From a virus: DNA of 43,131 bases. Below are positions 31,190 to 37,986 of this stretch, piece after piece (positions within the stretch are counted from its first letter, which is position 1; each line of letters starts with the position of its first letter). The stretch is taken from positions 1 to 43,131 of IMG/VR virus record IMGVR_UViG_3300012964_000018. The stretch is one strand, 5' to 3'. The notes beneath the pieces were generated by a model. That model saw only the letters and a list, made by a program, of their open reading frames with translations. It was not told the DNA's origin and ran no database searches. A program made the translations under genes and the position numbers.

Positions 31190-31813
31190 ATGTACGTGAT
31201 TAAAAATATAGACCTAAAAGGTCAAAAATTCGAAAGGCTTTTAGTTTTAGAAGCCGCCGGAAAAGATCACAGAGGCAATCGACTTTGGAAATGCCTTTGC
31301 GACTGCGGTAACTTCGCTGAAGTCATTACTTGGCGGCTAAGAAGTAAAACAACTAGAAGCTGTGGTTGCATTCAACTAGAAAGCGCGAGAAACATAAATC
31401 TCTCGCCTCCCGGAGAAGCCGCTTGCGTTCAACTTTTCCATCAGTATCGTTACGAGGCAAGACAACGCAAATTAGTTTTTGAACTGACAAAAGAACAGTT
31501 TCGAAAACTAACCAGTAAAAATTGTTTTCATTGTGGGCGTGCCCCGGCCCAATCAAAAACTTCTAGAAACACAAATGGATCTTACATCCACAATGGTATA
31601 GATCGTATGAATAGCAACTTAGGGTATACTTTTGAAAATTGTGTGCCCTGTTGCAAGACTTGCAACTTCATGAAATTAGACATGACCCGCGAAGCCTTCA
31701 TTCAAGCGTGTCGATCAGTAGTAGAACATCTGGAAAAGCAAAATGGCCCGTCTAACCTACGCAACACGAAAGAAAATGCCCAAGAGCACGTTTGCCGTTC
31801 CTTCGAAGCGTGA
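31190..31813 (+). CDS. HNH homing endonuclease (paralogue 1 of 3)
   Basis: The 207-residue product starts at ATG 31190, eight bases after GGAGG; other in-frame ATGs upstream lack spacing. The N-terminal part has DLKGQKFERLLVLE, then WKCLCDCGN and TRSCGC, a Cys-rich DNA-binding module. The nuclease core has CFHCGRAP, HNGIDRMNSNLGY and NCVPCCKTCNFMK. The same order occurs in the proteins at 34216 and 36479. It is A/T-rich compared with the capsid gene and has its own promoter. Its last 71 bases overlap the start of the next gene in another frame. Confidence 0.82.
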   Translation: MYVIKNIDLKGQKFERLLVLEAAGKDHRGNRLWKCLCDCGNFAEVITWRLRSKTTRSCGCIQLESARNINLSPPGEAACVQLFHQYRYEARQRKLVFELTKEQFRKLTSKNCFHCGRAPAQSKTSRNTNGSYIHNGIDRMNSNLGYTFENCVPCCKTCNFMKLDMTREAFIQACRSVVEHLEKQNGPSNLRNTKENAQEHVCRSFEA

Positions 31814-32126
31814 GGGCGGAAAGGGTGGCTACCCCATCCCTGATATTGCCCATGGCCGTAACGCCCTCGCACGCGTAGCACAGCACGGCACTCCTGCTGA
31901 GAAATCAAAAGTCCGCGCTGCAGTGAAGCGTAAGTTCCCCTCAATTAAGGTCGGCGGCGACAAGCACATGGAGAGCCCTTACTGTGTTGAGGGTGGAGCG
32001 ATCCGTACTTCGATCGGGGTGGCAATGCCTTCCCTCGATACTCGCATTCTTGCACCCACGTCTTACCCCGCCGGAGACAAGCCGAAGTCGGGTCCGGCCG
32101 GCGACGCTAAGCACGTCAAGATCTAA
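31743..32126 (+). CDS. Small conserved phage protein (YPIPDIAHGRNALARV family)
   Basis: The 127-residue basic protein has LTYATRKKMPKSTFAVPSK followed by YPIPDIAHGRNALARVAQHG and AAVKRKFPSI. I recognise this pattern from small proteins common in phages and related elements, of unknown role. The ATG lies inside the preceding HNH gene with only a weak GGAA-type ribosome binding site, so coupling may matter. It lies directly after the capsid region and could be a virion or DNA-associated protein. Confidence 0.72.
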   Translation: MARLTYATRKKMPKSTFAVPSKREGGKGGYPIPDIAHGRNALARVAQHGTPAEKSKVRAAVKRKFPSIKVGGDKHMESPYCVEGGAIRTSIGVAMPSLDTRILAPTSYPAGDKPKSGPAGDAKHVKI

Positions 32127-32210
32127 GTGGGAAAAATAGAAGTGGCGGATCTTTGGGTGTCCTCGATCACCGGGGGCTCCCTCTACATCACCCTCGACGA
32201 ATCTGACTAA
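32127..32210 (+). CDS. Possible 27-residue peptide
   Basis: A GTG directly after the previous stop opens 27 codons in frame ending at TAA 32208-32210 (VADLWVSSITGGSLYITLDE). There is no clear ribosome binding site, and the 148-base gap otherwise contains only the AAAGGAGGG site of the next gene. It may be a decayed or coupled short gene. Weak support. Confidence 0.25.
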   Translation: MGKIEVADLWVSSITGGSLYITLDESD

Positions 32211-32274
32211 CCAATTTTACACCGCGCCGGAGCTGCCCTCCGTCCCGCGCATTAAAGCACCAAAGGAGGGTCTT

Positions 32275-32778
32275 ATGGGCCTAGCATCTCCAGTTTCACA
32301 AAGCGGAGCTTGTCCACAGGTTGTAAACGAACAGCGGCTGTTGTTTGTTGCTCGGTTTCCAAACGGCGGGTACAACTGGTCCGGCGGGGGCACTGGAGTC
32401 TACTCCAATGCTTCGATGCCGAATTACGTTCCGGCCGGCGAGGAAGGAGTTACGGGTGGCGGGCGCAGCATGGTTTGGGATGTCGTAGACGGCGGTGGGA
32501 ATCAGAACTCCGCTGGCGCCATCTGCTCGTCTTCTGGCCAAGTTATTGGTCACATCATCTGGGATCCTATTCTGGAAGAGTTTGTCTTTCGAATGACAGA
32601 AGCCCGGGATGCCCATATCGGTCGTCCAGTTGCCGGAAGCTCTTCGGGTTCTGATGCTGTTCAGATCAAGAGCTTTTTGACTTCCATCAACGCGACGGAT
32701 CCAGATTGGCCGAAGCAGCCGCAGCTCGACATCGTTGGCGACGTCAATTCTGCCGACGGTTCCAGCGACGTCAGCTAA
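32275..32778 (+). CDS. Putative virion protein, Gly/Ser-rich
   Basis: The 167-residue protein follows a strong AAAGGAGGG ribosome binding site, suggesting high expression. It is rich in Gly, Ser and Asn (YNWSGGGTGVYSNASMPNY) and looks beta-structured, with no catalytic motif. It ends just before a terminator. A head-decoration or tail role would fit the expression signals and place, but the family is unknown. Confidence 0.65.
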   Translation: MGLASPVSQSGACPQVVNEQRLLFVARFPNGGYNWSGGGTGVYSNASMPNYVPAGEEGVTGGGRSMVWDVVDGGGNQNSAGAICSSSGQVIGHIIWDPILEEFVFRMTEARDAHIGRPVAGSSSGSDAVQIKSFLTSINATDPDWPKQPQLDIVGDVNSADGSSDVS

Positions 32779-32794
32779 CCAGTTTCACAATCCA

Positions 32795-32826
32795 GAGGGG
32801 TGACTTGCGCCACCCCTCACAATTTT
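32795..32826 (+). terminator. Rho-independent terminator
   Basis: GAGGGGTG (32795-32802) and CACCCCTC (32811-32818) form a perfect 8-bp stem with loop ACTTGCGC, followed by ACAATTTT. It lies in the 60-base gap after the virion gene at 32275 and just before the ribosome binding site of the next gene. It would end transcripts from the capsid region. Confidence 0.82.
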
Positions 32827-32838
32827 ATGGAGAGTCCT

Positions 32839-33471
32839 ATGCCGATCAAGATCGGTCTTGGTACAGAGAGGAATCGAGACGAAGCCCCGTGGCAAAGTTA
32901 TGACCGGGACATGGACGTTACCCGCGGCTGGTCCGATCGCCTTAAAGCCGATGTTGAGCTCTACAGCCATCGGCGCCACGAAAAGACTTCGAATCAAAAT
33001 CTGGAAGAACTTTGCCGGCAGAAAGAGATGTCAAATGAGTCGGTGAAAGATTACAAGTTCGATGACCAGGACGAGATCGTAGCTCTCGCGGCGGCGCGCG
33101 TAGGCAAGATCATGTCCGTCTTCAAGTTTTGGGATCTGCTCCAGACCATCATCCCCTGCTACATATCGGGAACGGTTCGGAAAGGTCTCGCAGGGTTGGC
33201 CGTCCTTGTCCCGACGGAGAACGGACCAGAATGGAAGTACGTGTGTGGAATCCAAGTCGGCTGGATGCACGAGTACAGTGAATTCTGGCTTGACTCTCAC
33301 GGCTTGCCGCTAAACGAAAAGTGGCGCGGCTGGCGGGGGACGGTTCTTTTCCGTCTGATCACAGGCGGATTCATTTCTGAAGCTGATGCCCACCGAGTTT
33401 TTGGCGAGCCGTTGGGGCCCGCCTCGAGACTCTATCGGGAGCGACTTCAGTATTATCGCAACAGGAAGTAA
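32839..33471 (+). CDS. Hypothetical protein
   Basis: The 210-residue protein starts at ATG 32839 with GGAGAG four bases upstream (ATG 32827 overlaps that site). It has a charged, helical N-terminal half and a region with KFWDLLQTIIPCYISGTVRK, then Trp-rich segments (WRGWRGTVLFRL) and SEADAHRVFGEPL. No family recognised. It follows a terminator in the virion block. Confidence 0.65.
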   Translation: MPIKIGLGTERNRDEAPWQSYDRDMDVTRGWSDRLKADVELYSHRRHEKTSNQNLEELCRQKEMSNESVKDYKFDDQDEIVALAAARVGKIMSVFKFWDLLQTIIPCYISGTVRKGLAGLAVLVPTENGPEWKYVCGIQVGWMHEYSEFWLDSHGLPLNEKWRGWRGTVLFRLITGGFISEADAHRVFGEPLGPASRLYRERLQYYRNRK

Positions 33472-33510
33472 CGGCTGACTGTCACGTACGCGGGACGGCA
33501 GACGAAACTG

Positions 33511-33524
33511 GTCCCTACGGGGAC
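33511..33524 (+). other. Short UNCG-loop hairpin before gene 33537
   Basis: GTCCC (33511-33515) and GGGAC (33520-33524) form a 5-bp stem with a TACG loop, directly before the GAGGGG ribosome binding site of the next gene. It could shape translation initiation or be a 3' end processing site. The 65-base gap contains nothing else clear. Confidence 0.4.
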
Positions 33525-33536
33525 GAGGGGAAAGTC

Positions 33537-34136
33537 ATGATCGAAGATCACAAGGACGGAATTGAGCAGTTGACCGGAGGCCCTAAGCCCACGGTTAGAG
33601 TGAAGAGTCAAGCCGAAATCGACGCGGCGGTGTCTGCCGTGCGGTTGGAGAAAGAAGAGCTTGAGCTCGAAATGCAGAAGCTTACTCTCCAGAAGCTGAG
33701 ACACGATATTGCCGTCATCAATCAGCACAACGAGCAGGCGGCTATGTCGCGAGAGGCCGTACAGGACTCGCTCAAGCACGGAGACGCAACAGAGTTCGAA
33801 AAGGAATCGCTCTGCACGCACATGAAGGGCGGCAACGCCGATCAAATGTTGCGTGGCGCGCCGGCGCAAGGCAATGATCAGAACAACTTCGCTATGTTCC
33901 AGCACACGCTGACGACTGGCGTCACCTTCCGGTTGTGCTCGCGCTGTGGCAAGACGTGGTTCCCGGGAGACCCGGATTACAAGTGGGCGATGACTCGCTC
34001 TACTAAAAACTCACCCTCCACCGGCTGTCCCTCTCCGGGGCTTATTCGCTTTCCGGAGAAAGTACAACGTAAGTCCTACATACCTCATACTGGCGCCAAT
34101 GATTCTCGTCATTCGGCCGGTATGGATTCACAGTAA
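33537..34136 (+). CDS. Coiled-coil protein with a zinc-ribbon-like C-terminus
   Basis: The 199-residue protein starts behind GAGGGGAAA. Residues 25-75 form a likely coiled coil (EKEELELEMQKLTLQKLRHD). Near residue 135 it has CSRCGKTWFPGDPDYKW, half of a zinc ribbon, with single Cys residues elsewhere (CTHM, GCP) as possible partners. It ends just before a terminator. Role in virion or assembly is unknown. Confidence 0.65.
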   Translation: MIEDHKDGIEQLTGGPKPTVRVKSQAEIDAAVSAVRLEKEELELEMQKLTLQKLRHDIAVINQHNEQAAMSREAVQDSLKHGDATEFEKESLCTHMKGGNADQMLRGAPAQGNDQNNFAMFQHTLTTGVTFRLCSRCGKTWFPGDPDYKWAMTRSTKNSPSTGCPSPGLIRFPEKVQRKSYIPHTGANDSRHSAGMDSQ

Positions 34137-34164
34137 AAATCCTCGCGGCCTAATTAACTGCGAG

Positions 34165-34200
34165 TGGGGGCGAGCCCTAATCTCGCCCCCAAACCTTTCT
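34165..34200 (+). terminator. Rho-independent terminator
   Basis: TGGGGGCGAG (34165-34174) and CTCGCCCCCA (34182-34191) form a perfect 10-bp stem with a 7-base loop CCCTAAT, followed by AACCTTTCTATT. The T-run is interrupted, but the stem is very stable. It separates gene 33537 from the HNH gene at 34216. Confidence 0.8.
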
Positions 34201-34215
34201 ATTAGGGAGAAAGAT

Positions 34216-34770
34216 ATGGGCGCATTTAGAAATCTTAATGGGAGAGTTTTTGGGAAATTGACAGTTGTTGGTCACTGCCAGGATCAATCGGTTCAAAAAG
34301 GCACACTTTGGAATTGTCGGTGTGAGTGTGGAAACTTTCACATTGTCAACGGTGGAAATCTTTTAACTGGCCGTACTAGAAGTTGCGGATGCTATCAATT
34401 TTTATGGGGACGATTTCCAGAAGAAGAACGAAATTTTCGACTGTGGTTTTCAAACTACCAGTCTAATGCTAAAACTAGAAAGATAGAATTTTCTATAGGT
34501 GTGGAAGATTTCAGGAAGCTGGTCAGCGCCCCTTGCCAATATTGTAGGAAGGATCCAAAGCCCTACCGAGGATACGGCCGCGATGAAACGGCTCCTTATT
34601 TTTGTAATGGATTAGATCGCGTAGACAACACAAAAGGCTATACGGCCTCAAACTGTGTTCCTTGTTGTACGGTCTGCAATCTCATGAAACGTGGCATGAC
34701 AGTAGAACAATTTTTATCCCACGTTCAATCCATTGCACTCAACAACAAGGAGAACGACAATCGGGAATAG
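34216..34770 (+). CDS. HNH homing endonuclease (paralogue 2 of 3)
   Basis: The 184-residue protein starts at ATG 34216 behind AGGGAGAAA. It has NLNGRVFGKLTVVG, then WNCRCECGN and TRSCGC, and a nuclease core with CQYCRKDP, CNGLDRVDNTKGY and NCVPCCTVCNLMK. These match the proteins at 31190 and 36479 in order and spacing. It is A/T-rich against its surroundings. It follows a terminator and has no obvious promoter. Its last 11 bases overlap the proposed start of the next gene. Confidence 0.82.
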   Translation: MGAFRNLNGRVFGKLTVVGHCQDQSVQKGTLWNCRCECGNFHIVNGGNLLTGRTRSCGCYQFLWGRFPEEERNFRLWFSNYQSNAKTRKIEFSIGVEDFRKLVSAPCQYCRKDPKPYRGYGRDETAPYFCNGLDRVDNTKGYTASNCVPCCTVCNLMKRGMTVEQFLSHVQSIALNNKENDNRE

Positions 34771-35830
34771 CACAACCCAATTACAGCAGATCGTCGACTA
34801 TTGCAAAACTCACGTCGAATTGAATCCAGTTCTGTCCCAAGGTGGTTTCTCCCAAGAGCCTGCGTTGACCATTGCAAACGATGTCATGACTGCAATGATG
34901 GCGCAACCGTTTAATCCGAAATGGAATGTCCAAAGATTTCCAGTAATGTATACGAATAGCTGGAGTCAGGACTACCCCTCCAACGTAGTTGACCTTGGTT
35001 GGCTCGAAACCGGAGTCATCTTCAACATCAACTCCACTGCAAATCCCAAAAACAGATATGATCTCGAAACCAACCGCTTCCTGCCCGAGACGTCTGTTCA
35101 ATATGGTCGGCCCGGTCAAGTTTCTTGGGTCTACAACTTCAATGCGATCTACGGCATCTGGGGCGGCGCCAATCTGCAGGAGGGCTCGGCCCTGAACCCC
35201 GCGGCCGGTTCTGTCTATGGCCCTCTGGTTGGTGCGAGCGTCAACGCCCAGCCCAAGAATCCCCTCACCCAAGTCGTTGACCCCAACGGCAATTTCTGGA
35301 CCCTGATCTACACTCCCAACTTTTATACCGTGGGCTGCACGCTTGGCGCCACCCAGCCGACATGGCCCACCACCATTCAGTATCCTACCCTCACGAAGCC
35401 CAACACTGTCGCGACTACAATTGCTGACGGAACTGGTGTGTGGACTGCGCTCAATCCCAGCGCCTTCGCTTTGCGTCTCAATCCCATCCCGTCGCAAACT
35501 GGCGTTGTGTGGCAGATTCGCGCGTGGTATCAGAAGCGCCCGCCTCAGTTCACGTCGCTCAGTCAGTACTTGGATCCTATTCCGGACGACTTTGTTCCGT
35601 ACTTTCGGCGCGGATTTGTGGCCTACACGTACATGCACTCGAAAGACAAACAGGTGCTCGCGAAATTCGATCGGCAGCAAGCGCTGTGGAGAGAATCATT
35701 GATGACGTACATCCGTTCCGGCGATCGCGAACGCGACAACACTGGAATGTATCCGAGCGAAGGAATCATGAATTCACCCTACATTGATTATATGGGGCCA
35801 GCGAATCCCTACTTCCCGGGCGGTGGTTAA
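34760..35830 (+). CDS. Neck/tail-tube candidate (paralogue A), possible ATC start
   Basis: The protein is about 356 residues if it starts at ATC 34760, which lies seven bases after AAGGAG (34747-34752). The only standard in-frame start is TTG 34733, which has no ribosome binding site. The ATC codon aligns with the start of the related protein at 37042. The two share QEPAL/KEPAI, a YLET/WLET segment and a region of RLNPIPSQTG/RLLPVPDQTY type. They also share IPDDF/IPDQF followed by a helical C-terminus. Position before the large nozzle-like gene suggests a gateway or adaptor protein of a short-tailed phage. The gene is certain, the function inferred. Confidence 0.72.
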   Translation: MGNSTTQLQQIVDYCKTHVELNPVLSQGGFSQEPALTIANDVMTAMMAQPFNPKWNVQRFPVMYTNSWSQDYPSNVVDLGWLETGVIFNINSTANPKNRYDLETNRFLPETSVQYGRPGQVSWVYNFNAIYGIWGGANLQEGSALNPAAGSVYGPLVGASVNAQPKNPLTQVVDPNGNFWTLIYTPNFYTVGCTLGATQPTWPTTIQYPTLTKPNTVATTIADGTGVWTALNPSAFALRLNPIPSQTGVVWQIRAWYQKRPPQFTSLSQYLDPIPDDFVPYFRRGFVAYTYMHSKDKQVLAKFDRQQALWRESLMTYIRSGDRERDNTGMYPSEGIMNSPYIDYMGPANPYFPGGG

Positions 35831-35833
35831 TCT

Positions 35834-36469
35834 ATGAGGGTTCTTGTCTACATTCCGCGCCACGGAAAAACAACGGATTCAGACAAGCACATTTTCCGAG
35901 GCAACCGCGACTCGAAGCTGAACGAAGAAGGCTTTCGAGATGCGTTTGAACTGCGAGAGTTTTTCAGAGACTTGGCCTTCGGAGACATTTACGCTTCGGA
36001 CAGAACACGCTCTATCCAAACCGGCCACATAATTGGAGAACCACACGACAAAGTGCCTTACGTCACGAAGGCTCTTGAGCCGTGGAGAATTGGAGAGCTC
36101 ACAGGCAAAGACAAATTGGAATACGGTCCTGTGATGCAGCACTACATTGACAATCCCGAGGAAGAAATTCCGGGCGGAGAATCTCGCAACGATTTTGAAC
36201 ACAACCGCATCTACCCTCTGATAGTGGAAGCCATAGAGATGGGTCTTGATGGGCCGCCTCCTATTATCGTTGGGCACTCTTCCATCATCCATGCCGCCGT
36301 TAACTTGATCAACGGAGACGGCTCTAAAACTCTCGCCGTGAAGCCGGGTGGCATCATAATAATCTACCTGGAAGACGGGGAGATTAAGATAAAAGCGGTT
36401 TTCAAGAAGGGAAAAGAAGATTCATCTTACGCGGTGGCGGACAAAAAGCATCAGTCCCCCTCCTCTTAA
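35834..36469 (+). CDS. Histidine phosphatase (phosphoglycerate mutase-like)
   Basis: The 211-residue protein has the histidine phosphatase motifs. RHG at 9-11 carries His10 as the phospho-acceptor. FRGNRDSKLNEEG (21-33), SDRTR (55-59), a Glu at 82 in LEPWRIGELTG and VGHSS at 146-150 with the second His complete the set. All key residues are present, so it is probably active. It would remove phosphate from a small molecule or protein. Its place between two tail-type genes is unexpected. It starts four bases after the previous stop, with only weak ribosome binding site sequence (GGTGG). Confidence 0.88.
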   Translation: MRVLVYIPRHGKTTDSDKHIFRGNRDSKLNEEGFRDAFELREFFRDLAFGDIYASDRTRSIQTGHIIGEPHDKVPYVTKALEPWRIGELTGKDKLEYGPVMQHYIDNPEEEIPGGESRNDFEHNRIYPLIVEAIEMGLDGPPPIIVGHSSIIHAAVNLINGDGSKTLAVKPGGIIIIYLEDGEIKIKAVFKKGKEDSSYAVADKKHQSPSS

Positions 36470-36478
36470 AGGACCAAC

Positions 36479-37057
36479 ATGGCAGGAAAGCCAAAAGATT
36501 TGACTGGAAAACGTTTTGGGAGGCTTGTTGTTTGTTTTCGTCTCGACGGTCCTCGCGCCAAGAGTGTATGTAAATGTGATTGTGGAAACATCACATCCGT
36601 CAAGGCACAGTATTTGAATAGTGGAGCCGTCAGAAGTTGCGGATGCAGGATGGGAAACCGCGGATCAAAATACTCAGGAGACCAACTAAGTCTTAAATAT
36701 TCTTTCGCGCAGTACAAACACGGAGCTAAACGCCGCGGTTTATCTTTCAGCATTGGCATTGATGAGTTTAAAAACCTAACATCGTCGAATTGCTTTTACT
36801 GCGATCGTCCGCCCAACAACCCATCCACGCTGCCTCCAGCTCTTTTGAGAAAGTATAAAGATCCAGTAGTACCGTATCTGAGTAATGGGATCGATAGAAA
36901 GAATAACACGTTGGGATACGTAGTCGAAAATTGTGTCCCTTGCTGTCGCGAATGTAATTTTATGAAACAGAATGTTTCCCTTCCTGATTTTATAGATCAG
37001 ATTCTTAAGATATCAAAAAAGTTTCCCAACGGAGGTCTCCTTTGGCGGCAACTATAA
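36479..37057 (+). CDS. HNH homing endonuclease (paralogue 3 of 3)
   Basis: The 192-residue protein starts behind AAAGGACC. It has DLTGKRFGRLVV, CKCDCGN and VRSCGC, then a nuclease core with CFYCDRPP, SNGIDRKNNTLGY and NCVPCCRECNFMK. The order and spacing match the genes at 31190 and 34216, so the three are copies of one family. It is A/T-rich. Its last 16 bases overlap the TTG start of the next gene, whose GGAGG site lies within it. Confidence 0.82.
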   Translation: MAGKPKDLTGKRFGRLVVCFRLDGPRAKSVCKCDCGNITSVKAQYLNSGAVRSCGCRMGNRGSKYSGDQLSLKYSFAQYKHGAKRRGLSFSIGIDEFKNLTSSNCFYCDRPPNNPSTLPPALLRKYKDPVVPYLSNGIDRKNNTLGYVVENCVPCCRECNFMKQNVSLPDFIDQILKISKKFPNGGLLWRQL

Positions 37058-37986
37058 CTCTGCTAAATACTATTGCTTGGGCACAAGCATTTGTTAATTG
37101 GGCCGATTTACAAGTAGGCGTGAACAAAGAACCCGCGATTACTTCTGCGAACATCGCCCTCCAAACCATTGTAGGCCCTCCCTTTGTGTGGCCCTGGAAT
37201 CGCGCCTCGGGAACATTTTTAACGACGCAGGGAACCCAAGACTACAACTCTTCGATCGCCACCTTTGGGTATCTTGAGACGGCCACTCTTCAGCCGGCCG
37301 CCGTCATTACTTCCGCCGCGTTGACCAACAACGTCATCACTTATCAGGCGATCAATAAGTTTTCTACTCTCCTCCAAAGTCCGAAGCCTTTTACGGTTTC
37401 AGTGACTGGTTGCACGACTTCTGCTTTCAACGTCACTCAGGGCACTGTGGTGCGTGCGGATGCCACTTCTTTTGATGTCAATCTGACCCATGGCAACATC
37501 GGCTCTGAAGTTGAATCCGGCGCCTTGGCGCTGGCTGGCTTGATCTTCCCCATGGAGTTGAAGTGGGGGTCCTTGAGCGAGGCAACAGAACAGGATCGGC
37601 CCTCATTTATCGCGACACAGGATACCAGCGAGAGCGGAGTATCCGCGGTGTTCCGCTTGCTTCCGGTTCCGGATCAAACGTACCAAGTCAATTTGACGTA
37701 TCAACAGGCACCGACGCTTTTTGCGGATCCCGGTTGGACGTGGGGCATTCCTGATCAATTTCAATACATCTACTCCTACTTCTTCTTGTTTCTGATTCTT
37801 GACTACTTTGACGATCCGCGTGCCGCTCGCTATCGACAGCTAGCTGTGTCTTCGCTTCTGGCCCGTCAGAGCGGTTTGAGTGAAACAGACAGAAATTTGT
37901 TCATCGGCAATTGGTTGCCGCTAGTGGCAGAGGAACAACAGAAGCAGCAAAGTACTTCGCAGGGCGCACAAGCCAGGGGGCTATAA
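37042..37986 (+). CDS. Neck/tail-tube candidate (paralogue B)
   Basis: The 314-residue protein starts at TTG with GGAGG six bases upstream. It shares KEPAITSANIALQTIVG, GYLETATL, RLLPVPDQTYQV, IPDQFQYIYSYFF and a helical C-terminus with the protein at 34760. The central beta-rich region differs. Two related genes before a nozzle-like gene suggest duplicated gateway or tail-tube proteins. The stop is directly followed by the next GTG (TAAGTG). Confidence 0.72.
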   Translation: MAATITLLNTIAWAQAFVNWADLQVGVNKEPAITSANIALQTIVGPPFVWPWNRASGTFLTTQGTQDYNSSIATFGYLETATLQPAAVITSAALTNNVITYQAINKFSTLLQSPKPFTVSVTGCTTSAFNVTQGTVVRADATSFDVNLTHGNIGSEVESGALALAGLIFPMELKWGSLSEATEQDRPSFIATQDTSESGVSAVFRLLPVPDQTYQVNLTYQQAPTLFADPGWTWGIPDQFQYIYSYFFLFLILDYFDDPRAARYRQLAVSSLLARQSGLSETDRNLFIGNWLPLVAEEQQKQQSTSQGAQARGL

